A DNA stretch of 64,000 nt from Gammaproteobacteria bacterium (GCA_024742415.1 JANSYN010000003.1:301048-365047); one strand, 5' to 3'; positions 1 to 9,280 are shown, counted from the stretch's first letter. Notes: generated by a model not told the origin, from the letters alone. Translations and numbers: made by a program.

Positions 1-1
1 C

Positions 2-922
2 GAGGGTATCGACATTCACTTCATCCACCTGCGCAGCCCACACGACAACGCCCTGCCGCTGATTATGTCGCACGGCTGGCCAGGTTCTATCGTTGAATTC
101 CACAAGGTAATCGATGCCCTGGCTGATCCCACCAGCTATGGCGGCAGCGCCGAAGACGCCTTCCACGTGGTGGTGCCCTGCCTGCCAGGCTATGGTTTTT
201 CCGCCAAGCCTGCGACGACGGGCACGTCCGTCGAAAAGATTGCACGTATGTGGGGCCAGTTGATGGCACAGCTGGGTTACGACCGCTACGTCGCCCAGGG
301 CGGCGATTGGGGCAGCATCATCACCCAGGCCATGGGAATCAGCGAAACCCAGCACTGCGCGGGCATCCACGTCACCATGCCGCTGGTGGCACCTGACCCC
401 GATACCATGAACGAGCTCACCGACAAGGAACAACAGGCACTGGTCGACATGGGGGCCTACGGCGATGTCGGCTCCGGTTACTCCAAGCAGCAATCGACCT
501 ATCCACAAACCCTGGGCTACGGCCTGGCCGACTCGCCCGTTGGACAAATGTCATGGGTGGTTGAAAAGTTTTATATGTGGACAGACTGCGAACGCAATGG
601 CACCCGCCACCCGGAGAACGTGCTGACGCGGGATGAGTTGCTCGACAACGTCATGATGTACTGGCTCAACAATGCCGGTGCCAGTTCCGCGCGCTTGTAC
701 TGGGAAAGCTTTAATAGTCCCAACATGGATCCTATCGACATGCCGGTGAGCTGCTCGATATTTCCACGAGAAATTTTCCGCTCCAGCAAACGCTGGGCAG
801 AAAAACGCTTCACGAACCTGGTGTACTGGAATGATCTTGACCAGGGCGGCCACTTCGCTGCCCTGGAACAGCCCGAACTGTTTATCGAAGAGGTGCGCAA
901 GGGCTTTCGACCGATGCGCTAG
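2..922 (+). CDS. Epoxide hydrolase family alpha/beta hydrolase (5' truncated)
   Basis: The reading frame is open from the window edge, so the ORF-track start at 65 is internal and about 306 C-terminal residues are visible. It has the alpha/beta-hydrolase oxyanion motif HGWPGS, the nucleophile elbow GGDWGS (Asp nucleophile, as in epoxide hydrolases) and the C-terminal catalytic-His motif GGHFAALEQPE. Family members of this EHN type open epoxides to vicinal diols in the cytoplasm. The N-terminal EHN segment is missing because the window starts inside the gene. With the oxygenases further along it could process an epoxide made by a monooxygenase, but the substrate cannot be read from the sequence. 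Haloalkane dehalogenase is a less likely alternative given HGWPGS. Confidence 0.9.
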   Translation, partial: EGIDIHFIHLRSPHDNALPLIMSHGWPGSIVEFHKVIDALADPTSYGGSAEDAFHVVVPCLPGYGFSAKPATTGTSVEKIARMWGQLMAQLGYDRYVAQGGDWGSIITQAMGISETQHCAGIHVTMPLVAPDPDTMNELTDKEQQALVDMGAYGDVGSGYSKQQSTYPQTLGYGLADSPVGQMSWVVEKFYMWTDCERNGTRHPENVLTRDELLDNVMMYWLNNAGASSARLYWESFNSPNMDPIDMPVSCSIFPREIFRSSKRWAEKRFTNLVYWNDLDQGGHFAALEQPELFIEEVRKGFRPMR

Positions 923-954
923 GCACGCGCAACCGCATCACACCCGGCAAGGGC

Positions 955-3030
955 TCAGTCGTCGAACTCTTCGCTTGTGATCAAGCTGCTGCTGAACTGC
1001 GACGGTCCGCGCAGAGGCGCCTGATCGTCGCGCTTGCGCAAGTCATGCATTATGGCTTCACCGCTTGGCTCGAGTTCATCCGACAGCAAACGCGCGTTCA
1101 CTGGCATCAGAGTGGGCGGTGGGGCGCTGTCCAGATCCACTAGTGCATCGTCGTAATCCACGCCGTTAGCCGTAGGCTTGTTGCCGTTGACCGCACTGCC
1201 GCCGGGATGGGCCAGGGGTTTGCGCTGCACAGGCGGCACCGTGCGGACCGGTTCAGCTCGCCCGGCAGACCTGTCCTGAGGCGGTAACAGGTGCGGCTCG
1301 CGCGGCTCCAGCTCCAGCGACTCTGGATCCAGCAGCTCCACCTCATAGCCCTCGATCTTGGGTTCCGGGATGGATTCGCGCAGGGTTGGCGCAGGCGCCT
1401 GATCTACCTCAAACCTGGGCAGCTCATCCAGCGGAGGATTGGGAGACTGCTGCCCGGGGCCACGTTCTGCGACATCGATGTCGCTGGCTGCAGGCGGCAG
1501 TTCCGCGGCCGAGCGCTCCAGCGCGCTCTCTTCCACCACGCTGGACGTGTCCAACGGTACTGGCGCCGTGGAGCTGGCCGGCACGGGCGCATCATAGAAG
1601 GGTCCAGCCGTGGCCCGACCGCCCGTGGCGCTGCCGATAAACGCGAGGTCCTGCAGCGGATCCTCCAATTCAGTCAGGCCATGCTGGGGCGGCGGGGCCG
1701 ACCGCTGCGGCTGCGCCGCCTGGGCAATCTCTGCCAGCGTGCCGCCCGCTTCAGTGCCGTCCTGCGCACGGGTTACGTCGCGCAAGGTGCCGGTGCTATC
1801 AGGTATTTGGGTGGGGGGTATGCGTCGCTCCGGCGTGTGAGCAGCATCGCTATCGGCAGGTTTGGCGTCCGCCCAGGCGCGCTTTGCCGCGGCCTCTGGA
1901 TCTTTTGCTGCTGCGTCTGTGCTTGCGGCGCTCGCGGCGCCGACTTCAGCTTCAGCGTCTGGCTTAGCGCGCGGCGGTGGGTCAGGCACCAACCGTGGAA
2001 ACCGCGCCAGGTTGGGTGTCTGCCCCGGTGCGGCGGACGTTTTGAAGGTATCCGGCGTCACCAGACTGGCCTGTTCGGCCAACGTCGACACCCCCTCGGG
2101 AGCGCGCGCGGCCAATTGCAGGGACCGTGTTGCCACGCTGGCGCGACTGCTGGCGGCGGCGGGCGCTGCTGTATCTGCCATCACGCGGTGCTCTGCGCCC
2201 AGGGAAGCACTCACCACGCCTGAAGCGCCGGCAGCACTGGCGGCACCAGCGGCCTGTGCCATCGGCAGGTATTGCTCGGCCTGTTCCTGTGGCAGATGTT
2301 CATCGTCGTCCTGCAGGCGTTCATCATGCTGGGCATCGCTGCTCATGGCACGCTGGCGCAGTACCTCACTGGCACAATCAGCCCACCGGCCAAAATGCGC
2401 CGACAGCGAAGGATCTGGCATGCGATGCTTGCGAAATTCACGCATGGCATTCATAAAGCGCTGCTTGACGGCACGGTAGTAGTGAATGTGATCTTCGGTT
2501 TGCAGGGGTATGACATCCGCATCCCCGCGCACCAGTAACATCTGCGGCGGCAACTGGCCCTGCAGGCTGTGCAGCAGATCCGCCATAAAGCACAGGCGAA
2601 ACGCCGCGTTGAAGGTATCCTTTGCCTGCGTGTCACAGGGGATGTACAGGAAATCGCCAAAATCAGAGTAGCCGCTGGTGCGCATGAGCAAGTTGACGTT
2701 GCCACTGAGGGGCCCCAGTGCAAGCATGCCGTTGACGATAAAATCGGCCCCGCTGCGCATGGCGTCCAGCGTGTCGGCACGCCTTCTTGCCTCGCTTTGC
2801 TGCCACGGGATGAGTACGACATCCCTGCCCTCTTCACGCAGGGTCTCGACCATGTCGTCCTGGGGCAAGGCGTCGTCTACGGGCGCCTCAGTGCCGGCAT
2901 CCGGCAGGATCCCGTGGTCAGGATTTTCGAGGGTCAGGCGCTCCATCCACAGGGCAAAAGGTGACTCCCTGAAGAGCAAAAAATCATTTGGCGTGTACGT
3001 GACGGCCTGATCGACCTTGTAGCGATACAT
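955..3030 (-). CDS. Large protein with RecB-nuclease-like N-terminal region and long Ala/Pro/Glu-rich tail
   Basis: About 691 aa from the ATG at 3030 (MYRYKVDQ); the ORF-track start at 3177 adds a non-conserved-looking leader. Residues 1-240 look folded: a YTPNDFLLFRESPFALWMER opening, a GADFIVNGML stretch, then a CDTQAKDTF segment and a helical region ending near QGQLPPQ. This order resembles TM0106-type RecB-like nucleases. However, the positions expected to hold the catalytic Asp and the Asp-x-Lys read GNVNLL and CDTQ, so nuclease activity is doubtful. The remaining 450 residues are low-complexity, rich in Ala, Pro, Glu and Asp, with no recognisable domain. It is transcribed convergently to the epoxide hydrolase. 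The resemblance is from memory of the family pattern; otherwise treat it as a conserved hypothetical. Confidence 0.75.
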   Translation of the reverse strand: MYRYKVDQAVTYTPNDFLLFRESPFALWMERLTLENPDHGILPDAGTEAPVDDALPQDDMVETLREEGRDVVLIPWQQSEARRRADTLDAMRSGADFIVNGMLALGPLSGNVNLLMRTSGYSDFGDFLYIPCDTQAKDTFNAAFRLCFMADLLHSLQGQLPPQMLLVRGDADVIPLQTEDHIHYYRAVKQRFMNAMREFRKHRMPDPSLSAHFGRWADCASEVLRQRAMSSDAQHDERLQDDDEHLPQEQAEQYLPMAQAAGAASAAGASGVVSASLGAEHRVMADTAAPAAASSRASVATRSLQLAARAPEGVSTLAEQASLVTPDTFKTSAAPGQTPNLARFPRLVPDPPPRAKPDAEAEVGAASAASTDAAAKDPEAAAKRAWADAKPADSDAAHTPERRIPPTQIPDSTGTLRDVTRAQDGTEAGGTLAEIAQAAQPQRSAPPPQHGLTELEDPLQDLAFIGSATGGRATAGPFYDAPVPASSTAPVPLDTSSVVEESALERSAAELPPAASDIDVAERGPGQQSPNPPLDELPRFEVDQAPAPTLRESIPEPKIEGYEVELLDPESLELEPREPHLLPPQDRSAGRAEPVRTVPPVQRKPLAHPGGSAVNGNKPTANGVDYDDALVDLDSAPPPTLMPVNARLLSDELEPSGEAIMHDLRKRDDQAPLRGPSQFSSSLITSEEFDD

Positions 3031-3205
3031 AGTTTCCAGCCTGTTGCCCCAAAACTGCCTGAAAACAGCGTAAGTCGCATTTCTACTTATGCCGTTTATG
3101 TATTTATATCGGAATGGCCCGCCACTGTAAACGCTACGACCAATAAAGTAGCCCGAGCGGTGTTCTTGCAGCCGCAATCACCTAAAAAATGACCGCGACT
3201 GATGG

Positions 3206-4927
3206 TTACCGACGCTGATAGATGGTTGCGCCGCCAACGATGGTGCGATCCACCTTCAAAGCGCGCATGTTGATTGGGTCCTCCAGTGGATTCCCGGACA
3301 GCACCACCAGGTCGGCATACTTGCCGGGCTCAAGCGAACCCCGGTTGTCCTCCTGGAAAATCTGCCAGGCAGCATCAATGGTTACAGATCGCAGCGCTTG
3401 CATCACACCAATACTTTGCTGCGGCCCCAACACGTCACCACCATAGGTGATGCGGTGTACCTGGCTCCACACCGCCTGCAGCGGCTCCATCGGTACAACC
3501 GGCGTGTCCAGGTGCGAGGTGAAGCGCACCCCGTACTGCAGCGCCCATGCCGCCGGACTGATCGTTGCCGCCCGTTGTGGACCCATAAAAATATCGCGGT
3601 GACGATCACCCCAATACCAGGTGTGGGCACTGAAGAAACTCGGCGTGACGCCCAGGGCCTGCATGCGTTGGATCTGGTCTTCGCGCGCCATCTGCGCATG
3701 GATGATAATCAGGCGCGGGTCTACGACCGGCCGCTGGCGCTGCGCGGCCTCAAACGCATCGAGAATATCCTCGATAGACTGATCGCCGTTGCCGTGAATG
3801 GCCATCTGGTAACCGGCCGCATGCAGGGCGGCCACCTTCTCAAAAAGCGCATCACGACTGATCGTTGGGTAACCGGCATACTCGGCATCGCCCTTATAGG
3901 GCGTGTAATACGGACGACTGAGATAACCGGTGTAACCCTGAATACTGCCATCAGCAATCAGTTTCACGGGGCCCACCAGCAGCTTGTCGGTGGTGTATTT
4001 GCCCGCATCGAAATCGCCGCTGAGCAGCGCGTCATAGAACGCGATCTCGGCGGGAAATATCACCAGCCGCTGATGCACCATTCCCAGTTTGCTGAACAAT
4101 GCCAGGCCGCTTGCCAGTTGCTGGTCAACCCCGCCCGACTGCGCGGTCGTCACGCCCCGGGCGGAGTAATCCTGTGCTGCGGCCTTGACCATGCGGAACA
4201 CGTCCAGCAGCGGCATGTCCTGCGCCTTCAGCAGTAAATCCATGCGCGCGTTTTCTTCCAGCAATCCGTTGGGCTCCGCAGAACCTGCCTGCCGCCCGAT
4301 GACGCCGCCAGGAGGATCCGGCGTTGCAGCGGTAATACCCACCAACTCCAGGGCCGCGCTATTGGCAACCACCATATGACCAGAGACATGAATGGCCACC
4401 ACGGGGTGTTCGCTCGACACGCTGTCCAGCTCAGCTCGCGTGGGGTGACGCTGCTCTTCAAGCAACGTGTCGTCATAGCCCCAGCCCACCACAAACTCAC
4501 CGGGCTCTCGTTGCCTGGCCAGCTCACGCAGGGCATCCAGCACCTGCGGGATGGTCGTGTGGGTGCCAATCGGTGGGCTGTTGAGGTCGGCATTCACACT
4601 CATCATGCCAGAGCCGGGGAAGTGCCCGTGGGCATCAATGAAACCCGGCAGCAAGGTGCGCCCCTTGAGGTCAAACACCAGGGTAGTGTCATCCACCAGT
4701 GACATGATGTCGTCGGTTGTACCCACGGCCTCAATCCGATCACCGCGCGCAGAGAGTGCCTGCGCAATGCGGTTGCTGGCGTCCATGGTCAGCACCGTGC
4801 CATTGATAAACACCTGGTGCTCAGGCGCCGGCGGCGTACGAGTGGCTATTTGGAACAACACACCCAGCCCTGCGACCAGGGCGAGCACTATAAGTATTGC
4901 GGTCTTCCAGTTCATACTGAATGGCAT
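3206..4927 (-). CDS. Membrane-anchored amidohydrolase (YtcJ/Amidohydro_3 type)
   Basis: 573 aa. Residues 5-30 form an uncleaved-looking hydrophobic anchor (MNWKTAILIVLALVAGLGVLF), so the catalytic domain should lie outside the inner membrane. The metal-binding signature GFIDAHGHF follows near residue 95. AIHGNGDQSIEDILDAFEAA, IIIHAQMA and the C-terminal SLEPGKYADLVVLSGNPL are typical of the Amidohydro_3/YtcJ family, which hydrolyses amide-type bonds of mostly unknown substrates. The start could also be the Met at 4915, and neither has a strong ribosome site. It ends 176 bases after the RecB-like gene's start and is probably transcribed alone. Confidence 0.9.
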   Translation of the reverse strand: MPFSMNWKTAILIVLALVAGLGVLFQIATRTPPAPEHQVFINGTVLTMDASNRIAQALSARGDRIEAVGTTDDIMSLVDDTTLVFDLKGRTLLPGFIDAHGHFPGSGMMSVNADLNSPPIGTHTTIPQVLDALRELARQREPGEFVVGWGYDDTLLEEQRHPTRAELDSVSSEHPVVAIHVSGHMVVANSAALELVGITAATPDPPGGVIGRQAGSAEPNGLLEENARMDLLLKAQDMPLLDVFRMVKAAAQDYSARGVTTAQSGGVDQQLASGLALFSKLGMVHQRLVIFPAEIAFYDALLSGDFDAGKYTTDKLLVGPVKLIADGSIQGYTGYLSRPYYTPYKGDAEYAGYPTISRDALFEKVAALHAAGYQMAIHGNGDQSIEDILDAFEAAQRQRPVVDPRLIIIHAQMAREDQIQRMQALGVTPSFFSAHTWYWGDRHRDIFMGPQRAATISPAAWALQYGVRFTSHLDTPVVPMEPLQAVWSQVHRITYGGDVLGPQQSIGVMQALRSVTIDAAWQIFQEDNRGSLEPGKYADLVVLSGNPLEDPINMRALKVDRTIVGGATIYQRR

Positions 4928-5155
4928 CCAATGTGAGTGCTGGCGTCTATGGGCGCCAGCGACAATAAAAACTCAAGGGCTGTTACGCGTGGAAACGCGT
5001 CGCCGGCCACAGGGGTGGCATTGGCTTCGACGCCTGCAGTGGCCGTTGTTGAGCGCAGCGCCTGCACGCATACCTGGCACCTCCCGCGCGCATGCGCCGG
5101 CTGCCACCTGCAGGCCAGCCAGCACAGCATCAACACCGGCCAGGCCAGGACCCGG

Positions 5156-6286
5156 TCAGGCCGCGTCTCCAATGAGAATGTCTGCCAGTGCCGCGCGATG
5201 CCAGGCCGCATCGCCAAACAACAGCTGGCTGTGTTTCTGGCGCTTGAAGTACAGGTGCAGGAAGCACTCCCAGGTAAAGCCAATACCGCCATGACACTGT
5301 ACCGAGCGGCCCGATGCAAACGCGGCAGTTTCGCTGGCCGAGGCTTTTGCCATGTGCGCGTACTTCGCTGCTTTTTCGGGCTCGGTATCGCAGGCGCAGG
5401 CTGCGTTGTACACCAGGGATTTGGTTTCATCGATTTGGATCATCACGTTGACCAGTGGGTGCTTGACCGCCTGGAAAAACCCCAGCGGTCGCTCGAACTG
5501 CTGGCGCGTCGAAACGTATTCAACCGTCGTTTGCAGCTGCCACTCCGCCGCACCGACGATATCCGCCGCCAGAATACTCCAGATGGCCGGCATGGCCGCG
5601 TCCAGGGCTGCGGCGCCGTTCGCACTGACCTGCGTGGCAGCGGCCGCATCGAACACGATATGCGCCTGGTCACGGGTCAGATCAACGATTGCATCGGCCT
5701 GTACTGTCACCCCGGGTGCGTCTGTGGCGATCCAGTACAATTCGATCGCACTGCCATTGCGCGCACTGACCAACACGCGGTCAACCTTGCCGGCATCCTG
5801 CACGAAGCAGGCAACGCCGCTGAGCCTGCCGTCCTGCACCACAACATCGGTGGCGTCAACACGCCAGTCGCCGCTGGCCGGTGTCACCGCCAGCGATGCA
5901 GCGGTGCCCTGCGCGATCTCCGCCAGTGCCTGCTCTGCCGCAGCACCCTCGCAAGCAGCCAGGACGTAAGTTGTATTGAGTGTTGCCAGCAGGGGGCACG
6001 GGAAAGCCGCGCGACCCAGTTCCTCAACCAGCCCGGCGACTGCCACCACAGGCATGCCCAGGCCCTCGGCAGATTCGGGTACGGCGAGGCTGGTCCAGCC
6101 CAACTCTACCATCTGGCGCCACAGCACCTGGTCCCACAAAACCTGTGGAGCCTTTTCCGGATCCGGATTGCCGGCAACCATGGCGTGCAGTTTATCGGTG
6201 GGAAAATTGTCGCTGAGAAACTTGCGCGCCGATGCTTTCAGCAGGGCGGCTTCTTCTGTGAAGCCAAAGTTATTCGGTTGTGTCAT
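5156..6286 (-). CDS. Acyl-CoA dehydrogenase, second subunit of a paired set
   Basis: 376 aa. It has the acyl-CoA dehydrogenase fold: an N-terminal helical domain (FTEEAALLKASARKFL), a beta middle domain, and a C-terminal domain with the FAD-binding stretch QFERPLGFFQAVKHPLVNVM and QCHGGIGFTWE. Where many family members have the catalytic EGTxE, this one reads LFGDAAWHR. It follows another acyl-CoA dehydrogenase gene by 11 bases, and the start has AGGAG seven bases upstream. Paired, sequence-diverged dehydrogenases of this kind form heterotetramers in steroid side-chain degradation (FadE28/FadE29 type), oxidising an acyl-CoA to the 2-enoyl-CoA. Complex formation here is inferred from adjacency. 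Confidence 0.92.
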   Translation of the reverse strand: MTQPNNFGFTEEAALLKASARKFLSDNFPTDKLHAMVAGNPDPEKAPQVLWDQVLWRQMVELGWTSLAVPESAEGLGMPVVAVAGLVEELGRAAFPCPLLATLNTTYVLAACEGAAAEQALAEIAQGTAASLAVTPASGDWRVDATDVVVQDGRLSGVACFVQDAGKVDRVLVSARNGSAIELYWIATDAPGVTVQADAIVDLTRDQAHIVFDAAAATQVSANGAAALDAAMPAIWSILAADIVGAAEWQLQTTVEYVSTRQQFERPLGFFQAVKHPLVNVMIQIDETKSLVYNAACACDTEPEKAAKYAHMAKASASETAAFASGRSVQCHGGIGFTWECFLHLYFKRQKHSQLLFGDAAWHRAALADILIGDAA

Positions 6287-6297
6287 GCAAATACTCC

Positions 6298-7533
6298 TTA
6301 CTTTGACTTGGGCATGCCAAGCACGCGCTCACCGAGGATGTTGCGCTGCACTTCACTGGTGCCTGCAGCGATGGTCATGCCGTAGCTGTTCATATACGCC
6401 ATGGGCCACTGTCCGCCGGCCGGTGCATTCTCGTCCCCGAGGTACAACGAAGACGCTGCGCCGGCAATCTCCATCGCCAGCGCTGCCGTGTCCTGGGTGA
6501 TTTCGCTGGAGAGGAGTTTATTCTGCAGTGGCAGTCGCGCCGGGTGATCGAGCAAGGCCGCGACGCGCGCACGGCGCTGGTTCTGGTTGAGACCCTCTTC
6601 GCGGATCACCTGGCGCATCATGCGATCACGAATCACCGCGTCCGCCGCAGCGGGTGCTCCATTGCGCTGCACGCCGCGCGCCAGATCAATCAAGTTGGCG
6701 GCATTGGTCGAATGGGTCGATTTGCTTTTCAAGCCACCGGAACGCGGCGTCACTTTCTCGCCTGCGCCGCGCTCATGCGCGAGTGTGGTCATGGCAACCT
6801 GCCAGCCTTTACCCGCGTCATCCAGGCGATACGTATCATCCACTTCAAGGTTGTCGAAGATAACCTCGTTAAAACCGGTTTCACCGGTGATCTTGATCAG
6901 CGGGCGTACTGTCACGCCCTTGCCGATCTGGGATTGTATCGGCACCACGAAATAAGACAGCCCATCGTACTTGTGCGACTTGTCTGTGCGCAGTAGCAAA
7001 ATCATCCACTGGGCAAAATGCGCCAGCGAGGTCCACACTTTATGACCGTTGATCACCCACTTGTCGCCGCGGCGCTCCGCAAAGGTCTGGACACTTGCCA
7101 GGTCTGACCCTGCACCTGGCTCGCTGAAGCCCTGACACCAGATATCCTGGCCGGAAAACAGCCGCGGCAGAAGGCGCTGCTTAAGCGCTTCCTGGCCGTG
7201 GTAGAAAACCGTGGGAGCTGCCATGCCCAGTCCAATCACGTTAGGCATATACGGTGTTCTGGCGCGAATCATTTCCTCGTTGGCAACGCGCTGGCAATCC
7301 GTTCTGCCGCCGCCGCCCACCTCCTGTGGATAATCACAGCCGACCATGCCCGCGTCGTAGGCCGCTTGCTGCCAGTGCTGCAAATACTCCATTTGTCCGG
7401 GAGTCATGATTTCCAGTGGCGATAGCGGCAGGCGCACGGGGGGCTCGCCGGGCCTGTTGGCCTGCAGCCAATCGCGGCAATGCGCGCGAAACTCTGCCTG
7501 CTCTGGAGAGTCCTTCTTTGCGGATTCAGACAT
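6298..7533 (-). CDS. Acyl-CoA dehydrogenase, first subunit of a paired set
   Basis: 411 aa, first gene of a two-gene operon with the dehydrogenase at 5156-6286. It shows the FAD/substrate motifs WCQGFSEPGAGSDLAS and the C-terminal YGMTIAAGTSEVQRNILGER. The residue before GTSE is Ala rather than Glu, so a catalytic base at that position is absent; related enzymes place it elsewhere on the fold. It is predicted to introduce a 2,3-double bond into an acyl-CoA in the cytoplasm, passing electrons through FAD to ETF. The middle region around residues 255-275 (GLKSKSTHSTNAAN) is longer and more polar than in short-chain enzymes. Substrate unknown; a steroid, terpenoid or branched acyl side chain would fit the neighbourhood. 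Confidence 0.93.
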   Translation of the reverse strand: MSESAKKDSPEQAEFRAHCRDWLQANRPGEPPVRLPLSPLEIMTPGQMEYLQHWQQAAYDAGMVGCDYPQEVGGGGRTDCQRVANEEMIRARTPYMPNVIGLGMAAPTVFYHGQEALKQRLLPRLFSGQDIWCQGFSEPGAGSDLASVQTFAERRGDKWVINGHKVWTSLAHFAQWMILLLRTDKSHKYDGLSYFVVPIQSQIGKGVTVRPLIKITGETGFNEVIFDNLEVDDTYRLDDAGKGWQVAMTTLAHERGAGEKVTPRSGGLKSKSTHSTNAANLIDLARGVQRNGAPAAADAVIRDRMMRQVIREEGLNQNQRRARVAALLDHPARLPLQNKLLSSEITQDTAALAMEIAGAASSLYLGDENAPAGGQWPMAYMNSYGMTIAAGTSEVQRNILGERVLGMPKSK

Positions 7534-7694
7534 GTGATGCTCCTGTGGGGGCTCGCAGCGTAAAGGGCGTAGATTCTAACGGCGCAGGCGCACGATGCAA
7601 ACGCGGCCGGACACAGCAGATACGCAGCACGGCACGGATAACCTCCGCGCGTGCGGGCGCCGGCGAACGTCGTCGCACCATTGCGAGGGGCGCA

Positions 7695-7928
7695 TCAGTA
7701 GTGCGGGGGTTTTTCGTCCAGGGGCGAATCGGGCGCTGCCGCCTCGTGCTGCGCGATAAACGCCTCGTGACGCGCCTGCAGCAGCTCTATCTGACGGCGC
7801 AATAGCAGCAACTCACGCTGCTGTGCAGCGAGCGCGTCGTCCAGTCCACGCACGGTGTCCTCCTGGAATGCCACCTGGGCTTGCAGTTCCGCGACCTGCT
7901 GTTGTACTTCCTGTAGGGTATCGGCCAT
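7695..7928 (-). CDS. slyX: SlyX family protein
   Basis: 77 aa, the usual SlyX length. It is almost entirely a coiled coil (LQEVQQQVAELQAQVAFQEDTV, then ALAAQQRELLLLRRQIELLQ) ending in the family's characteristic C-terminal PPHY. Function in the cell is not established; in enterobacteria it lies near slyD, which is not the case here. It is divergent from the SUI1 gene with 81 bases between the two start codons. Confidence 0.9.
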   Translation of the reverse strand: MADTLQEVQQQVAELQAQVAFQEDTVRGLDDALAAQQRELLLLRRQIELLQARHEAFIAQHEAAAPDSPLDEKPPHY

Positions 7929-8009
7929 GGTTTACTCCGGGCGGGAAACACACCTGTTATGTACCGCGCAACGATACACTGTCACTGACACAGGAGACAC
8001 TCAAGACCC

Positions 8010-8375
8010 ATGCCCAAATCCAAAAAAGCGTCCGGTGGACTGGTCTACTCGACCGATCGCGGTCGGCTCTGCCCCCAGTGCCAGCGAGCGGTTGCCGAGT
8101 GCGTTTGCGGCAAGGCAAGGCCCGCCAGCGTCGGCGACGGCATTGTGCGCCTGCACCGTGAAACCAAAGGTCGCGGCGGCAAGGCCGTGACGCTGGTCAA
8201 AGGCCTGCCACTGGCTGGCGATGAGTTGAAGTCACTGGCCAAAATACTCAAGCAGCGCTGTGGGGTGGGAGGCTCCATCAAGGACAATTGTATCGAAATA
8301 CAGGGAGACCAGCGGGCAACGCTCAAGCAAGAATTGGAAAATCGCGGGTACCGGGTAAAAATCGCTGGCAGTTAG
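8010..8375 (+). CDS. yciH: SUI1/eIF1-like translation factor (YciH family)
   Basis: 121 aa. The N-terminus carries four cysteines (CPQCQRAVAECVCG) that look like a small zinc-binding knuckle. From residue 45 the SUI1 fold follows (RLHRETKGRGGKAVTLVKGL, then LKQRCGVGGSIKDNCIEIQGD), ending with the conserved ELENRGYRVK. Bacterial YciH resembles eukaryotic eIF1 and is thought to act in initiation fidelity or stress-time translation. Single-gene unit divergent from slyX. The nearest purine-rich stretch, CAGGAGAC, is somewhat far upstream of the ATG. Confidence 0.93.
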   Translation: MPKSKKASGGLVYSTDRGRLCPQCQRAVAECVCGKARPASVGDGIVRLHRETKGRGGKAVTLVKGLPLAGDELKSLAKILKQRCGVGGSIKDNCIEIQGDQRATLKQELENRGYRVKIAGS

Positions 8376-8732
8376 CCATAAATCGAAAGTTTTGAGCTTT
8401 TAATACCTTTTTCGTTCATTTTAGCCACATTTTTAGCGCATATAACATGTCAACAAGAGCCTGACACGCCCCCGTTTCAACCCTTTGTGGACTCAGTTAC
8501 ATGCACTTTCCATATAAATTGTGAAATTACCGCTTTAACTCGTTATTTTTATTGGACTATTTCGTTCCATGTGGTAAAACATACGCCGTGAGCACGGAAA
8601 TGTCGCGAACAGGGGGTCTTCTTGCCAAGCCGGAAGCCCGCCCCGTAAAAGACCAACGATACCGCGCCACACCCATAATAAAGATACACCGCAGTATCTA
8701 ATGGATTAGTCATCCATACGAGGACGTGGGAT
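8376..8732. other. A+T-rich intergenic region without a gene
   Basis: No supported ORF on either strand. The first 200 bases are visibly richer in A and T than the surroundings. A weak AAAG-loop-CTTT hairpin follows the SUI1 stop and precedes a T-run, which could act as a terminator. Near the right end, TGGAT-TAGTC-ATCCA (8702-8716) is a small inverted repeat just before the ribosome site of the next gene. The base-composition shift suggests either a promoter-rich leader or an insertion scar beside the phage-like gene. Confidence 0.5.
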
Positions 8733-9122
8733 ATGTATGTCACTGCTGAACACCTGAGAGATCAGGTTATACGCCCTACTTTGGAATACATGGGGGCGTG
8801 GACAGCCACCAGCGAAGCCTTCCTGCTCAATGCCGCCGTCAGTGCACCCGATCTCGGGTTGTTCTGCGCGCGCAAGGATGGTCTCGGGCTGTTCCACATC
8901 ACCGCGGCTCAACACCGCGATCTCTGGGACCGGTATCTGGCTTTCAACCCAGACCTTGCCAGTCGCGTGCGCGGCCTGGCAAGCCAACGGGCCTTCCTCA
9001 GCGACCCCGACAGCGAGTTACAGACTAACCTGAGCTATTGCACCGCAATAGCCTGGTTGCTCTACCATCGCGCTGGCGGCAGCGTGGAACAACCGGATAT
9101 TGATGTTGCCGTAAGCGCCTGA
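8733..9122 (+). CDS. Orphan phage-lysozyme-like small protein
   Basis: 129 aa, preceded by AGGA eight bases upstream of the ATG. The sequence (VIRPTLEYMGAW, then GLGLFHITAAQHRDLWDRYL, then NLSYCTAIAWLLYHR) follows the pattern of small proteins found in tailed-phage and prophage genomes, which read IRPTL..LG, ALGLWQMEP.TH..IW..YL and the like. In those proteins a Glu lies after the first helix (TALVES-type); here the equivalent stretch is LNAAVSAPDLG, so the usual acidic residue seems to be lost. No other phage genes are near, so it looks like a domesticated remnant. Function unknown; family resemblance is recalled, not searched. Confidence 0.7.
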   Translation: MYVTAEHLRDQVIRPTLEYMGAWTATSEAFLLNAAVSAPDLGLFCARKDGLGLFHITAAQHRDLWDRYLAFNPDLASRVRGLASQRAFLSDPDSELQTNLSYCTAIAWLLYHRAGGSVEQPDIDVAVSA

Positions 9123-9280
9123 GGGCACTGCGGGGCACTCACCGTTTTGCTTCGGGGCAGAAGCGCAGGCGCGTGATCGCCAGCAGGGCGGCGTGAGCGC
9201 GCGGCGGCACCATTACGCTGCCCCTGGCGCTGTAACATGCACACCCCCGGCCGCTAACTGTGGCCGGTCGGCCCGCCGCC

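Noticed and set aside
1291-2223. 310-residue plus-strand ORF
   Set aside because: Shadow of the GC-rich low-complexity tail of the gene at 955-3030.
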